DNA from: Clostridium_AD sp964467165
GTDB taxonomy: Bacteria > Bacillota > Clostridia > Clostridiales > Clostridiaceae
Reading direction: 5' to 3'
Length of the DNA stretch: 64,000 nt
NCBI GenBank assembly: GCA_964467165.1
Contig: CAYXOL010000003.1
Location: forward strand, 1 to 64,000
A program made the translations under genes and the position numbers. The notes under the pieces were generated by a model. It saw nothing but the letters and a program-made list of their open reading frames with translations. It did no database searches and was not told the origin of the DNA. Positions 45,103-54,172 of this stretch are shown here, one piece after another. Position 1 is the first letter of the stretch, and every line of letters begins with the position of its first letter.

Positions 45103-45316
45103 GTTAATCACCTCTTTAGTATATTAAAAAATACATTTCTTCTAATATTGTTTACACTTTACCTGATTTAATACATATTTATAAATAATTAAAAACATTC
45201 CTTTAGGTTAACTTAATCTTTTATGGTAAAATAAAATCATATGATTATTAAATTTATGTAATAAAATTTGAATTATATCACGGAGTTTATGAATATATTT
45301 TAAAGGGGATGAATCC

Positions 45317-46384
45317 ATGAAACTAAAGGTTAAAAATATAAGCATTTACGAGTTAAAACCAAGTATGATTCTGTCTGACGATCTAGTACTGAATGGCTTA
45401 ACTTTAGTTGCAAAAGAAGTTGCATTGAATAGTACCATGATAAAAAAAATACTAGAATTTTATCCATCAGGCACTATAAATATTTATACCTCTGATGAAG
45501 GACCTATAGTTCCTACTTCCTCAAATTTAAGACAAGAAAATTTAATCCAAACTGAAAACACCTTAAACCATTTTTCAAATCGCATGGAACTTTTTTTAAC
45601 TAATCTAAAAAAAGGGTCAGAATTAGATTTAAGTGAAGTAAGAACTATGTCTAAAGAAATTTTAAATAACCTTACTGATTATGATTCTATTTTAAAAAGT
45701 GTAACAAATTCTAGGCATATTGATGAATATCTCATCCGGCATTGTGTAAACGTTGCGATTTTAAGTTCCATGTTAGGTAAATGGCTTAATTTTTCCGAAA
45801 AAGATTTAACACTTTTGACTTATTCCGCTTTTCTTCATGACATAGGTAAAACAACAATTAAGCAAACTATATTAAATAAGCCTTCAAAACTTACAAAATT
45901 AGAATTTGAAGAAATTAAAAAACACTCCATTTATTCTTATGAACTTGTACGAACGATTCCTTATTTAGATGAATCTGTAGGTTTAGGAGTTCTAATGCAT
46001 CATGAGCGTTTAGATGGTTCGGGGTATCCACTACATTTAAAGGAAGATAAAATAAATGTCTTTGCAAAGATAATTGGAATAGTTGATATGTTTGATGCTA
46101 TGACTTCTGACAAAGTTTATAGCAAAAAACAAAATCCCTTTGTGGTCTTAGAAATTATGCAACATGATTGTATGGGGTTATTTGATTATAATTATCTCAC
46201 TACCTTTATAGCACAAATGGCAAATTACTACACTGGAGAAATGGTTAAACTTAGTAATGGTTCTGTAGGAAAAATAATTAAAATAGACACAAATAATATT
46301 TCTAGACCACTTATATCTATTGATTCAAATTTTATAGATTTAAACTATGAAAAAAATATATTTATTACGGAACTTTTACCATAA
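45317..46384 (+). CDS. HD-GYP domain protein (cyclic di-GMP phosphodiesterase)
   Basis: A soluble 355-residue protein: N-terminal region of unknown fold (about 1-130), then an HD-GYP domain with HDIGKT, HHERLDGSGYP and DMFDAMTSDKVYSKK, so the metal ligands and the GYP loop are intact. It has an extended C terminus of about 80 residues (GEMVKLSNGSVGKIIKI). It hydrolyses c-di-GMP, by family. AAAGGGGATG precedes the ATG. It opposes the cyclases at 20 and 43 kb. Confidence 0.9.
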   Translation: MKLKVKNISIYELKPSMILSDDLVLNGLTLVAKEVALNSTMIKKILEFYPSGTINIYTSDEGPIVPTSSNLRQENLIQTENTLNHFSNRMELFLTNLKKGSELDLSEVRTMSKEILNNLTDYDSILKSVTNSRHIDEYLIRHCVNVAILSSMLGKWLNFSEKDLTLLTYSAFLHDIGKTTIKQTILNKPSKLTKLEFEEIKKHSIYSYELVRTIPYLDESVGLGVLMHHERLDGSGYPLHLKEDKINVFAKIIGIVDMFDAMTSDKVYSKKQNPFVVLEIMQHDCMGLFDYNYLTTFIAQMANYYTGEMVKLSNGSVGKIIKIDTNNISRPLISIDSNFIDLNYEKNIFITELLP

Positions 46385-46458
46385 TTTTTAAAAATCAACT
46401 TATTATTTTGCAAAAATAACAAGGCAAAGATGCCTGATCTGTTAAAGGAGTGCTAATA

Positions 46459-47358
46459 ATGATAAATATTGATAAAAAAAAGAGTATTCTCGCTGATATG
46501 TCTTTGCTACTAGTGGCATTAGTTTGGGGGGGAGGTTTTATAGCTGTAAAAGGTGCTTTAGATAGTATTTCGCCTTTTTATATTATGGCTATGCGTTTTA
46601 GTATTTCTACAATTATTATGCTATTATTTTTCAGAAAAAAAATTAAGCATATTACTAAAAATCAGCTTGCTGTAGGAACTTTGGTAGGACTTCTCTTGTT
46701 TTTAGGCTTTGCTGCTCAGACTATTGGTATGAAATATACTACTGCTGGTAAAAATGCCTTTTTAACTGGAACTAATGTAGTTATTGTACCCTTTCTTTAT
46801 TGGGCAATTAGCAAAAAGAAACCAGATAGCTACTCATTAGCCTCTGCGTTTCTATGTTTTGTAGGAATAGGAATGCTCACACTAGATGGAGGTATAGGTA
46901 TTAATCTTGGTGATGGTTTAACATTAATATGTGCAGTATTTTTCGCAGCTCATATTGTTTCTGTGGGATTTTTCACGGAAAAAGTTGGTGCTATAACCCT
47001 TGTAATAATTCAACTAGGGTCTGCAGCTATTTTCTCACTTATAGCTGCTTTAATTTTTGAACCAATGCCAACGCATTTGAATTCAGATACAATATTTGCA
47101 ATTGGTTATTTATCAATTTTCAGTACAATGCTTGCATTTATGGTGCAAAATGTAGCCCAGAAATATACCACTTCCACCCATGCCGCAATTATTCTATGTT
47201 TAGAATCAGTTTTTGGTTCCATTTTATCTGTTCTAATGCTTAATGAAATATTTACTTCAAAAATGATTATAGGTTGCTTAACTATATTTATAGCAATTAT
47301 AACAACAGAAACTAAATGGGATTTTCTCAAGAAAAAGAAAATATCCGTTACTTCGTAA
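46459..47358 (+). CDS. DMT-superfamily EamA transporter
   Basis: A 299-residue membrane protein with ten helices in two EamA repeats; ALVWGGGFIAVKGALDSI opens the first, and CLESVFGSILSVLMLNE is typical of the second. The family exports amino acids, drugs and metabolites; the substrate is unknown. I start at the ATG at 46459, with AAAGGAG upstream. Confidence 0.88.
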   Translation: MINIDKKKSILADMSLLLVALVWGGGFIAVKGALDSISPFYIMAMRFSISTIIMLLFFRKKIKHITKNQLAVGTLVGLLLFLGFAAQTIGMKYTTAGKNAFLTGTNVVIVPFLYWAISKKKPDSYSLASAFLCFVGIGMLTLDGGIGINLGDGLTLICAVFFAAHIVSVGFFTEKVGAITLVIIQLGSAAIFSLIAALIFEPMPTHLNSDTIFAIGYLSIFSTMLAFMVQNVAQKYTTSTHAAIILCLESVFGSILSVLMLNEIFTSKMIIGCLTIFIAIITTETKWDFLKKKKISVTS

Positions 47359-47380
47359 ACTAAGCCCTATAATAAAATAT

Positions 47381-47418
47381 AAAAAACACCTAGGTAAATT
47401 ATTACCCTGGTGTTTTTT
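47381..47418. terminator. Bidirectional terminator
   Basis: AAAAACACC-AGGTAA pairs with TTACC-TGGTGTTTTT around an AT loop, between two convergent genes. Confidence 0.85.
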
Positions 47419-48013
47419 ATATATCAACAATGTAATATTTAAAGGCATTAATAATTGTAGTTGTGTTATAAATCATTTTTCTTTCACCTTTTCCATACTC
47501 CAAATGCTGGTGACCATAAAAAAAATATTTTGGAGAATATTTTTTTAGCACATCAATAAAGACTTCAAAACCCCTATGACAAGGATCTTTTCCATCCCCT
47601 AGTCCTTTTGCCGGTGAATGGGTTACCAATATATCAAATCCCTTATTCCTCCATAAAGTCATCCTTAATTTTCCGACTCTCTTTTGCATTTCCTTTTGTG
47701 AATACTGAAAAGGACCTTTATTATAATCAATAGATCCTCCAATCCCTAGTATTCTAAGATTTTTATATACAAAAATCTTATCGTCAATGGGGATACATCC
47801 ACCTGGTGGTTTTTCTAAGTACCCCGCATCATGATTGCCATTAACATAAATTACTGGTGCTTTAATCATATCAGCTATATATTCTAGATATTCTGCTTTT
47901 AAATCTCCACAGGATATTACCAGTTCAATTTCACTAAATCTTTCATAATCGAAGTGATCCCAAATATAACTGTCTTCAATATCAGATACTAATAACACTT
48001 TAATTTTAATCAC
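47417..48013 (-). CDS. Calcineurin-like metallophosphoesterase
   Basis: A 196-198-residue soluble protein with the family metal motifs: D-x-E near SDIEDSY, SCGDLK, YVNGNHDAGY, VTHSPAKGLG and FYGHQHL. The substrate is unknown. A GTG (48013) is an acceptable start but has little ribosome site; the strong AGGTGAT lies between it and an ATT (48007) at ideal spacing. The N terminus is therefore unresolved. Confidence 0.85.
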   Translation of the reverse strand: MIKIKVLLVSDIEDSYIWDHFDYERFSEIELVISCGDLKAEYLEYIADMIKAPVIYVNGNHDAGYLEKPPGGCIPIDDKIFVYKNLRILGIGGSIDYNKGPFQYSQKEMQKRVGKLRMTLWRNKGFDILVTHSPAKGLGDGKDPCHRGFEVFIDVLKKYSPKYFFYGHQHLEYGKGERKMIYNTTTIINAFKYYIVDI

Positions 48014-48032
48014 CTACTTATCTTTTGAGCTT

Positions 48033-49946
48033 CTATTCTTCCACGCTTGGAAGTTCTCCTACAACATTATCTACAAACCAATCCATATATAGCATATCCT
48101 CATAGTTTCCTATGTCTCCATCCTTTATCCTGATTTCACCAAAGCTATCCAGCACCGGGCCTGCAAAAGTATGAAATCTGTTTTCAATAATTAGTTCTCG
48201 CATTATATCAACTAATTTTTGAGTTTGGATTGGCACATTATGTTTTGAATATATAATATCTACAAGGCCTGAGTCCATTCCCCACCAAAAACTTACACGT
48301 TTAGACTGCGTGCTAAATATACCCTTAAAGCTACCATTTACTATATTTCTAAGTATTTTCTCGTAAAACTCTCCCCAATCCCATGTAATTAAACCATAAT
48401 TTATTTCTGGTATCCATTTTTCTTCACTTTCGCTATATTTTATAGAATATAATCCAAAGTCTCTTGACCCCTTACCTAGTGCAATTAGATCATTTTGCAT
48501 TATAAGATCCGCTCCACACTTCTTAAGTTCTTGAATTAATTCTTTGGAGTGATTTACATCCCCTGTTTCATTAAGCCAAGAAATTATAACTTTGGCATTA
48601 GGATTTACTGTTTTAACACCTAACGCAAAAGCATTAATTCCTGTTATAATCTCTGTTTCATTGTAAATATCTATATATCCTATAATGTTTGATTTCGTAA
48701 TTGTACCTGCAATAAGGCCCATTAGAAATCTTGGTTCATGAGACCTTCCAAAATAGGTACTTACATTTCTAAAAGCCTTTACTGGAGAGCAGTTGAAAAA
48801 CTTAATGTTATCATATTTTAAAGCTGCTCTCAGAGTTATATTGAGATAATATGAACATGTAGTAAATATAATATCATAATTTTCTTCACATAATTCACTT
48901 AATCTTTCATAGCTATCACCATCATTTTGAAAATTATCTATAACTACAGTTTCAATTTCATTGCCTAATTGTTTCTGGGCGTACATTCTCCCTAAATTAT
49001 GAACATAACTCCAACCAGAGGTATCAATAGTTTTTTCAAAAACAAAAGCCACTCTTAATTTTTTAGGTGGGGCTACTAAATTTGTAAATGATGTAAGCAC
49101 ATTTTTTTTACGCACATCAAAGGGCTCTGTTTGAATATCTACTGTATTATTTTTTGACATTATTTTAAGTTCAGTTAAGAATTTCTCAACTCTTAATTTC
49201 CTCTTTATTTCTACAAATTCATCTGAAATTCCATATATTTTTATATACTCTAGAAATGCATCTCCAGTGGTAATATCTAATTTATTTCCACCTAATTCAT
49301 AAAAGGTGTTCCTAAAGGGTGAATAAACATTTTTTATAAAATGATCGTATTTATTTGAAAACCATTGAAGATTTGGGTTATAATCATCTAAATACTTAAA
49401 AAGTAATGGGAAACTACCTTCATTTGTAAACCAAATAGAATTTATGCCAGTATTATTATTAAAGTCTAAAAACTCATAATATATTGTGTTACTTAAGTTG
49501 TTCTCATCTCTTTTGGGAACGAGCCTTGTAATTTCTCCTTCTATAGCATAAGCATCTACATATTTTAAAACACTTACCCGTTTATTTCCCTCCATAACAT
49601 AGAATTCGTTCATATACTCATATATTTTTATTGGGTCAGTTATTCCATCATTAATATGATGAGCATAAACCGCTTGCCATTTCGAAGAGAATTCACTTTC
49701 TTCATTAGCCAGAGGAAGAAAATTCATAGCAAAATCCCTACTCCGTGTGTAAAAATAAGTTCCTATTATCTTTTTTAATGGAATACTCTTTATTCCTATG
49801 GGAATTTCCGCTACTATGTCTACTTTTTTCAGAATACTATCTAAGGATAATATATGTCCTGAATAGCCTTTTGATATATCCATATAATATCTAAGTTTAC
49901 CTGACTTACTTGCCTTTTTGTATTCTTCAATAGCTGAAAAAGCCAT
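48033..49946 (-). CDS. Cytoplasmic BMP-like protein with an N-terminal ParB/Srx-like domain
   Basis: 637 residues without a signal peptide. Residues about 45-160 resemble the ParB/sulfiredoxin fold (IPIGIKSIPLKKIIGTYFYTR, then EFYVMEGNKRVSVLKYV). Residues about 295-600 resemble a BMP-type periplasmic binding domain (KKLRVAFVFEKTIDTSGWSY, GYIDIYNETEIITGINAFALG). Binding domains of this type normally bind nucleosides or purines outside the cell; here it would be cytoplasmic. Function unknown. I start at the ATG at 49946, eight bases after AAGGAG. It precedes a phosphoesterase gene and follows two PH-domain genes on the same strand. Confidence 0.7.
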   Translation of the reverse strand: MAFSAIEEYKKASKSGKLRYYMDISKGYSGHILSLDSILKKVDIVAEIPIGIKSIPLKKIIGTYFYTRSRDFAMNFLPLANEESEFSSKWQAVYAHHINDGITDPIKIYEYMNEFYVMEGNKRVSVLKYVDAYAIEGEITRLVPKRDENNLSNTIYYEFLDFNNNTGINSIWFTNEGSFPLLFKYLDDYNPNLQWFSNKYDHFIKNVYSPFRNTFYELGGNKLDITTGDAFLEYIKIYGISDEFVEIKRKLRVEKFLTELKIMSKNNTVDIQTEPFDVRKKNVLTSFTNLVAPPKKLRVAFVFEKTIDTSGWSYVHNLGRMYAQKQLGNEIETVVIDNFQNDGDSYERLSELCEENYDIIFTTCSYYLNITLRAALKYDNIKFFNCSPVKAFRNVSTYFGRSHEPRFLMGLIAGTITKSNIIGYIDIYNETEIITGINAFALGVKTVNPNAKVIISWLNETGDVNHSKELIQELKKCGADLIMQNDLIALGKGSRDFGLYSIKYSESEEKWIPEINYGLITWDWGEFYEKILRNIVNGSFKGIFSTQSKRVSFWWGMDSGLVDIIYSKHNVPIQTQKLVDIMRELIIENRFHTFAGPVLDSFGEIRIKDGDIGNYEDMLYMDWFVDNVVGELPSVEE

Positions 49947-49981
49947 AAACCTCACTCCTTAACCTTTCTATAAAGGCATCC

Positions 49982-50860
49982 TTAACAAAAAATATTTTCA
50001 CCAATGTGTCCAACCGCATATGATTTACCTAACCCACCTACAGCTATAGTTACTTTATAGTTTGCAATAGACTTTCTCTTTTGAAAAATGTTCTGCTTCT
50101 TTTCAAAAGACTGAATACATTCTTTAAAAATTATAACTGTTTTCCGATTTAACTTTCTAAACCTCATAACAACAAAATCATTACCGTAGTATAAACCATT
50201 ATCCTTAAATCTTATATTATGCCACACAAATAAAATAGGTACTAGTAAAAAAATATAATATCCATAAGGAACAAACATAGCTATTAGCGCTATTATTGTA
50301 AGTCCCTCCAATAATTTAACTAATAGAAATCCACTTAAGGCCTTTTGTGGAGAATTTCTCAGGTTGTAATTTATATTCATTTCAGGCAAAATATCTTCAA
50401 AAAACTTACTAAGCACTTTACTTTTGACTATAGGGCAAATCACTATACTTTTGCCTTTGTCTTTTCTATAATCTTGTGTTTCCACTTTTAATGAAAAATA
50501 CCCTAATGGCTTTTTAATAAGCCCCTCTACTATTATTAAACTTTGAATTTGACTTACTGGGATATTTGATTGTTTTTTATGGAATAGCCCATAAGATAGT
50601 TTAATGTTATTTCCATACCTTATAATTGTAAAATTATAAGATTTCATTAAAGTTACAGTAGTACATATTATCCATGAAATAAATAGCATACTAAAAATTA
50701 TTATAGCTCCCATATTAAAATATAAAGCTATAATTATAGGTAATCCTATTAAGACAACACTATATATAGTTCCCATTATAAATAAATCCTTAAAAGGTAT
50801 AATAAATTCTTTGATACACTCGTCTATTTCATTTTCGTCTTTATTTTTTAATTCTCTCAT
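49982..50860 (-). CDS. PH-domain membrane protein (short YdbT-like)
   Basis: A 292-residue membrane protein with two pairs of helices, each followed by a bacterial PH (bPH2) domain; the first domain carries the family segment QSNIPVSQIQSLIIVEGLIKKPLG, related to 'V-x-ork-R-I-Q' motifs. Full-length YdbT has three domains and about 490 residues, so this is a shorter form. It overlaps the preceding PH-domain gene by four bases. Confidence 0.75.
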   Translation of the reverse strand: MRELKNKDENEIDECIKEFIIPFKDLFIMGTIYSVVLIGLPIIIALYFNMGAIIIFSMLFISWIICTTVTLMKSYNFTIIRYGNNIKLSYGLFHKKQSNIPVSQIQSLIIVEGLIKKPLGYFSLKVETQDYRKDKGKSIVICPIVKSKVLSKFFEDILPEMNINYNLRNSPQKALSGFLLVKLLEGLTIIALIAMFVPYGYYIFLLVPILFVWHNIRFKDNGLYYGNDFVVMRFRKLNRKTVIIFKECIQSFEKKQNIFQKRKSIANYKVTIAVGGLGKSYAVGHIGENIFC

Positions 50861-51315
50861 ATACTTCTCTCCTGAATAATTTTTTCAATACTTAGCTTAG
50901 CTCTCTTTCCTACTTCAATATCCAAATAGGGAATTACATAGTAGCCTCCAGCAGTATGCAGCATTAAATTTACAAGCTTATATTTTTTTAGTAATAACCC
51001 TTGCTTTATATCTACATGATTAACCATTTTCATTGGAATAACTAAATTTTTTTCATTTACTACTCCATATCTTAAAATAACTTTTGCTCTGTCCATTTCG
51101 TATCTATATTTTTTATATCTATATTTTGAAATAAATAATGAATCCAGTAAAAATATTAGCGTTACTGCATATATACCCCAAGTTATTAGATATTTCCATG
51201 AAACATTAAATTCTAAAGATATATTTAATCCCACAGCAATTATTAAAAATATCCCGGTTGTTATTAATCCTTTTATTGTCCATATATTTCTTGAATATGC
51301 TGAAATTCTACTCAT
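50857..51315 (-). CDS. PH-domain membrane protein (YdbS-like)
   Basis: A 152-residue protein: two membrane helices (about 17-60), then one bPH2 domain with ILRYGVVNEKNLVIPMKMVN. It is the usual partner of YdbT-like proteins; the pair in Bacillus contributes to resistance against antimicrobial peptides. I start at the ATG at 51315 with GGAGG upstream; the longer frame lacks a site. Confidence 0.8.
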   Translation of the reverse strand: MSRISAYSRNIWTIKGLITTGIFLIIAVGLNISLEFNVSWKYLITWGIYAVTLIFLLDSLFISKYRYKKYRYEMDRAKVILRYGVVNEKNLVIPMKMVNHVDIKQGLLLKKYKLVNLMLHTAGGYYVIPYLDIEVGKRAKLSIEKIIQERSI

Positions 51316-51626
51316 TCTAACCTCCATAAAATCACAAATGATATGTTGTTCCAATACGGTTTGCTTCTACACTTATTATTCATATACTTCCTCACTAACA
51401 TTATACCTCATTGTTAGGGTATATTTGTTATTTTAATATGTTATTTTAGTATTTTAGACTAAAATTCATATAAAGTCCATTATTAAATTTTTTATAACCA
51501 GTTTACAAATCCTTTATTAAATTGCTTGAATTTTAATAGATTATACGTCCACAAATAAAAAAAAACATGATATAATAAAACTGTAAGCTAATTGGTAAAA
51601 TAAACTTTTTAAAGGATGGATAAAAT

Positions 51627-52067
51627 ATGAACATAGCATTTTTTCTTACGCCTAAAAATGAAGTTGTTTATGAAAAACCAACCTCCACAATGAGGCAAGC
51701 ATTAGAACGAATGGAGTACCATAGATATGCTTCTGTGCCCTTAATAAATGAACATGGCAACTATGTGGGTACTTTAACTGAAGGTGATTTATTATGGAAA
51801 TTAAAGAATACTCCAAATTTAAGTTTTAAAGATACAAGTAAAATTTTAATTAAAGATATTCCCATGCATATCTGCAACACAGCAGTAACAATTAATTCAG
51901 ATATAGAAAGTCTAATTTCTTTAGCAAAAGATCAAAATTTTGTTCCCGTTGTAGATGACAATGATATTTTTATAGGAATCATTAAAAGAAGTGATATAAT
52001 CACTTATTGTTTTAGTTTGTTATACGATAATAACCCCGTTAATAGCTTTAAATTAATAGCCACATAA
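51627..52067 (+). CDS. CBS-domain protein
   Basis: A soluble 146-residue tandem CBS-domain protein: first CBS with YASVPLINEHGNYVGTLTEGDLLW, second with FVPVVDDNDIFIGIIKRSDIITY. Such proteins bind adenine nucleotides and regulate partners; the partner is unknown. AAAGGATGG precedes the ATG. Confidence 0.9.
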   Translation: MNIAFFLTPKNEVVYEKPTSTMRQALERMEYHRYASVPLINEHGNYVGTLTEGDLLWKLKNTPNLSFKDTSKILIKDIPMHICNTAVTINSDIESLISLAKDQNFVPVVDDNDIFIGIIKRSDIITYCFSLLYDNNPVNSFKLIAT

Positions 52068-52107
52068 GACACATATAAATAAACAAAACATCTCTGCACT
52101 ACTTTAA

Positions 52108-52150
52108 CAATGAACTGCCTCCTGTCTAGGAGACAGGAGGCAGTTCATTG
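52108..52150. terminator. Strong bidirectional terminator
   Basis: A 20-bp perfect stem (52108-52127 with 52131-52150), G+C-rich in its upper part, and a 3-base loop between the convergent CBS-protein and nagB genes. Confidence 0.85.
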
Positions 52151-52168
52151 TCTAGATTGTGTTTTGTA

Positions 52169-52894
52169 TTATAAAAGACTGGCTGCTTCACTATCTAAAA
52201 TTAATGTTACATCATTATGTAGTTGCAGAATGGAAGCTGGTACTTTAGGACTTATTTTCCCTTTCACTGCCCTTTCTATTGCTTCTGCCTTGCTTATTCC
52301 ATTAGCAAGTAGAATGATTTTCTTAGAGTTCATTATTGTCTTTATTCCCATACTTATGGCTTTTACTGGTACATCCTCCACAGACTCAAAAAACCTAGAA
52401 TTAGCTTCTATGGTTTGCTCATCAAGATTAACTAAGTGAGTTTGTGCCTCAAAATTTACATCTGGTTCATTAAATCCTATGTGTCCATTTCCACCTATAC
52501 CCAGCACTTGCATATCTATGCCGTCAGCTTGTTTTATCTTATTCTCATAGTCCAAGCATTCGGCCTCAACATTCATTGTCATACCACTTAGCACATTAAC
52601 ATTTGCCATATTTATATTTATATGCTTAAATAAATTAATAATCATATAATTATAATAACTTTCAGGATTTTCTCTATTAAGTCCATAATATTCATCCAAG
52701 TTAAAGGTTTTAACCTCTTTAAAATCCACTTCATTTTTGCCATACAATTTTATTAATTCCTCATACATTCCAAGTGGAGTATCTCCAGTTGCAAGGCCTA
52801 ATACACTATTTGGCTTTAACATTACTTGACTTGCAATCATCATTGCAGCTTTTTTACTCATTTCCTCATAATTATCTACTACTATTATTCTCAT
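52169..52894 (-). CDS. nagB: Glucosamine-6-phosphate deaminase
   Basis: Converts glucosamine 6-phosphate to fructose 6-phosphate and ammonia. Family segments include LGLATGDTPLGMYEELIKLY, FNLDEYYGLN, VLGIGGNGHIGFNEP (active site) and KAISMGIKTIM. The 241-residue length is standard. GGAGGTGG precedes the ATG. It is the last gene of the nagR-murQ-nagA-nagB run. Confidence 0.96.
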   Translation of the reverse strand: MRIIVVDNYEEMSKKAAMMIASQVMLKPNSVLGLATGDTPLGMYEELIKLYGKNEVDFKEVKTFNLDEYYGLNRENPESYYNYMIINLFKHININMANVNVLSGMTMNVEAECLDYENKIKQADGIDMQVLGIGGNGHIGFNEPDVNFEAQTHLVNLDEQTIEANSRFFESVEDVPVKAISMGIKTIMNSKKIILLANGISKAEAIERAVKGKISPKVPASILQLHNDVTLILDSEAASLL

Positions 52895-52926
52895 ATTTGC
52901 ACCACCTCATAATAATACTCAAAATA

Positions 52927-54090
52927 TTACTCTTGAGTTTGGAACACTATTTTTCCTTCAACTATTGTTAAGCACACATCTATGTCATCATCAAAAATAA
53001 TTATATCTGCGTCTTGGCCCACAACTAAACTGCCCTTTTGCTTATCCAAATGAATAACCTTTGCTGGAATGTTTGAGGCCATTGCTACTGCCTCATAAAT
53101 TTCTAAATTGCTGTGCTTCATCATATTTTTCACAGCCTTATTTAGCGTTAACACGCTTCCTGCCAAAGTACCATCTTGAAGTCTTGCGGCTCCATTTTCA
53201 ACTATTACTTTCTGTCCACCAAGATCATAGGCTCCACATTTCATGCATCCAGCTCTCATAGAATCTGTTATAAGTACAATTTTATCCTTTTGCTTTGCAT
53301 TTATAAGTATATTGAAAATTGCCCTATGGGTATGTATCATATCCGCAATTAGTTCACAAGTAATATCGCTTGTAAAAATTGCCCCTACAATACCTGGTTT
53401 CCTATGATTCAATGGAGTCATAGCATTGAATGTATGAGTTGCATGGGTTATTCCATGTTCAATAGCGTTAATCGCCTCTTCATAGCTTGCATCTGAATGA
53501 CCTATGGACAAGGTGATTTCAGAATTACTTTTCACCTTTTTTATAAAATCATAATTCTTATCTTTTTCTGGTGCCAAAGTTATAATTTTAATTACATCTA
53601 AATAGTCCACGATAATATCATAATTTGGTTCTATAATATTATCTGACTTCTGAGCTCCTTTATACTTTTCATTTATAAAAGGTCCCTCCATATGTGCCCC
53701 TAAAATCTTTGCTCCTTCACTTTCTGTTGTCATTGCTTCTCTTATAGCATCTAATGCATTATATATACTATCACGACCCATAGTCATCGTAGTTGGCAAA
53801 TATGATGTTACCCCATTTGCTGCTATTGTAGCACTTATAGCTCTTAAGGCCTCTGACGTTGCATCCATAGCATCATATCCTCCAGAGCCATGAATATGAA
53901 TATCAATAAAACCCGGTGAAACATATTTCCCCTTAGCATCAATTACTTCTATCTCTTCTTTATACTCCTTTTTATACTTTAGGAATCTTTCCTCAGTTAT
54001 AATATTAGTAATTTGTTTTTCAAAAATTATTACACTATCCTGTATTACTCTATCTTTCATTATAAGTTTTCCATTAACTATAGCTTTAAT
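52927..54090 (-). CDS. nagA: N-acetylglucosamine-6-phosphate deacetylase, apparent ATT start
   Basis: Amidohydrolase removing acetate from GlcNAc-6P. Family metal and active-site segments: GFIDIHIHGSGG, MEGPFIN, GHSDASYEEA, THTFNAMTPL and the catalytic-Asp loop VLITDSMRAG. The first ATG is at 54060, but the ten codons upstream (IKAIVNGKLI) align with NagA N termini. The only candidate start in that frame after an in-frame TGA is ATT at 54090, seven bases after GGGG and inside a GGGGTGAT ribosome site. I therefore begin there; 54060 is the conservative start. Confidence 0.9.
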   Translation of the reverse strand: MKAIVNGKLIMKDRVIQDSVIIFEKQITNIITEERFLKYKKEYKEEIEVIDAKGKYVSPGFIDIHIHGSGGYDAMDATSEALRAISATIAANGVTSYLPTTMTMGRDSIYNALDAIREAMTTESEGAKILGAHMEGPFINEKYKGAQKSDNIIEPNYDIIVDYLDVIKIITLAPEKDKNYDFIKKVKSNSEITLSIGHSDASYEEAINAIEHGITHATHTFNAMTPLNHRKPGIVGAIFTSDITCELIADMIHTHRAIFNILINAKQKDKIVLITDSMRAGCMKCGAYDLGGQKVIVENGAARLQDGTLAGSVLTLNKAVKNMMKHSNLEIYEAVAMASNIPAKVIHLDKQKGSLVVGQDADIIIFDDDIDVCLTIVEGKIVFQTQE

Positions 54091-54172
54091 TTCATCACCC
54101 CATCATATATTAAAATTCCAGGCTAAAACAAATATCCTGAGAATCTTTGATTTGCTATTTACATTCATCTAT

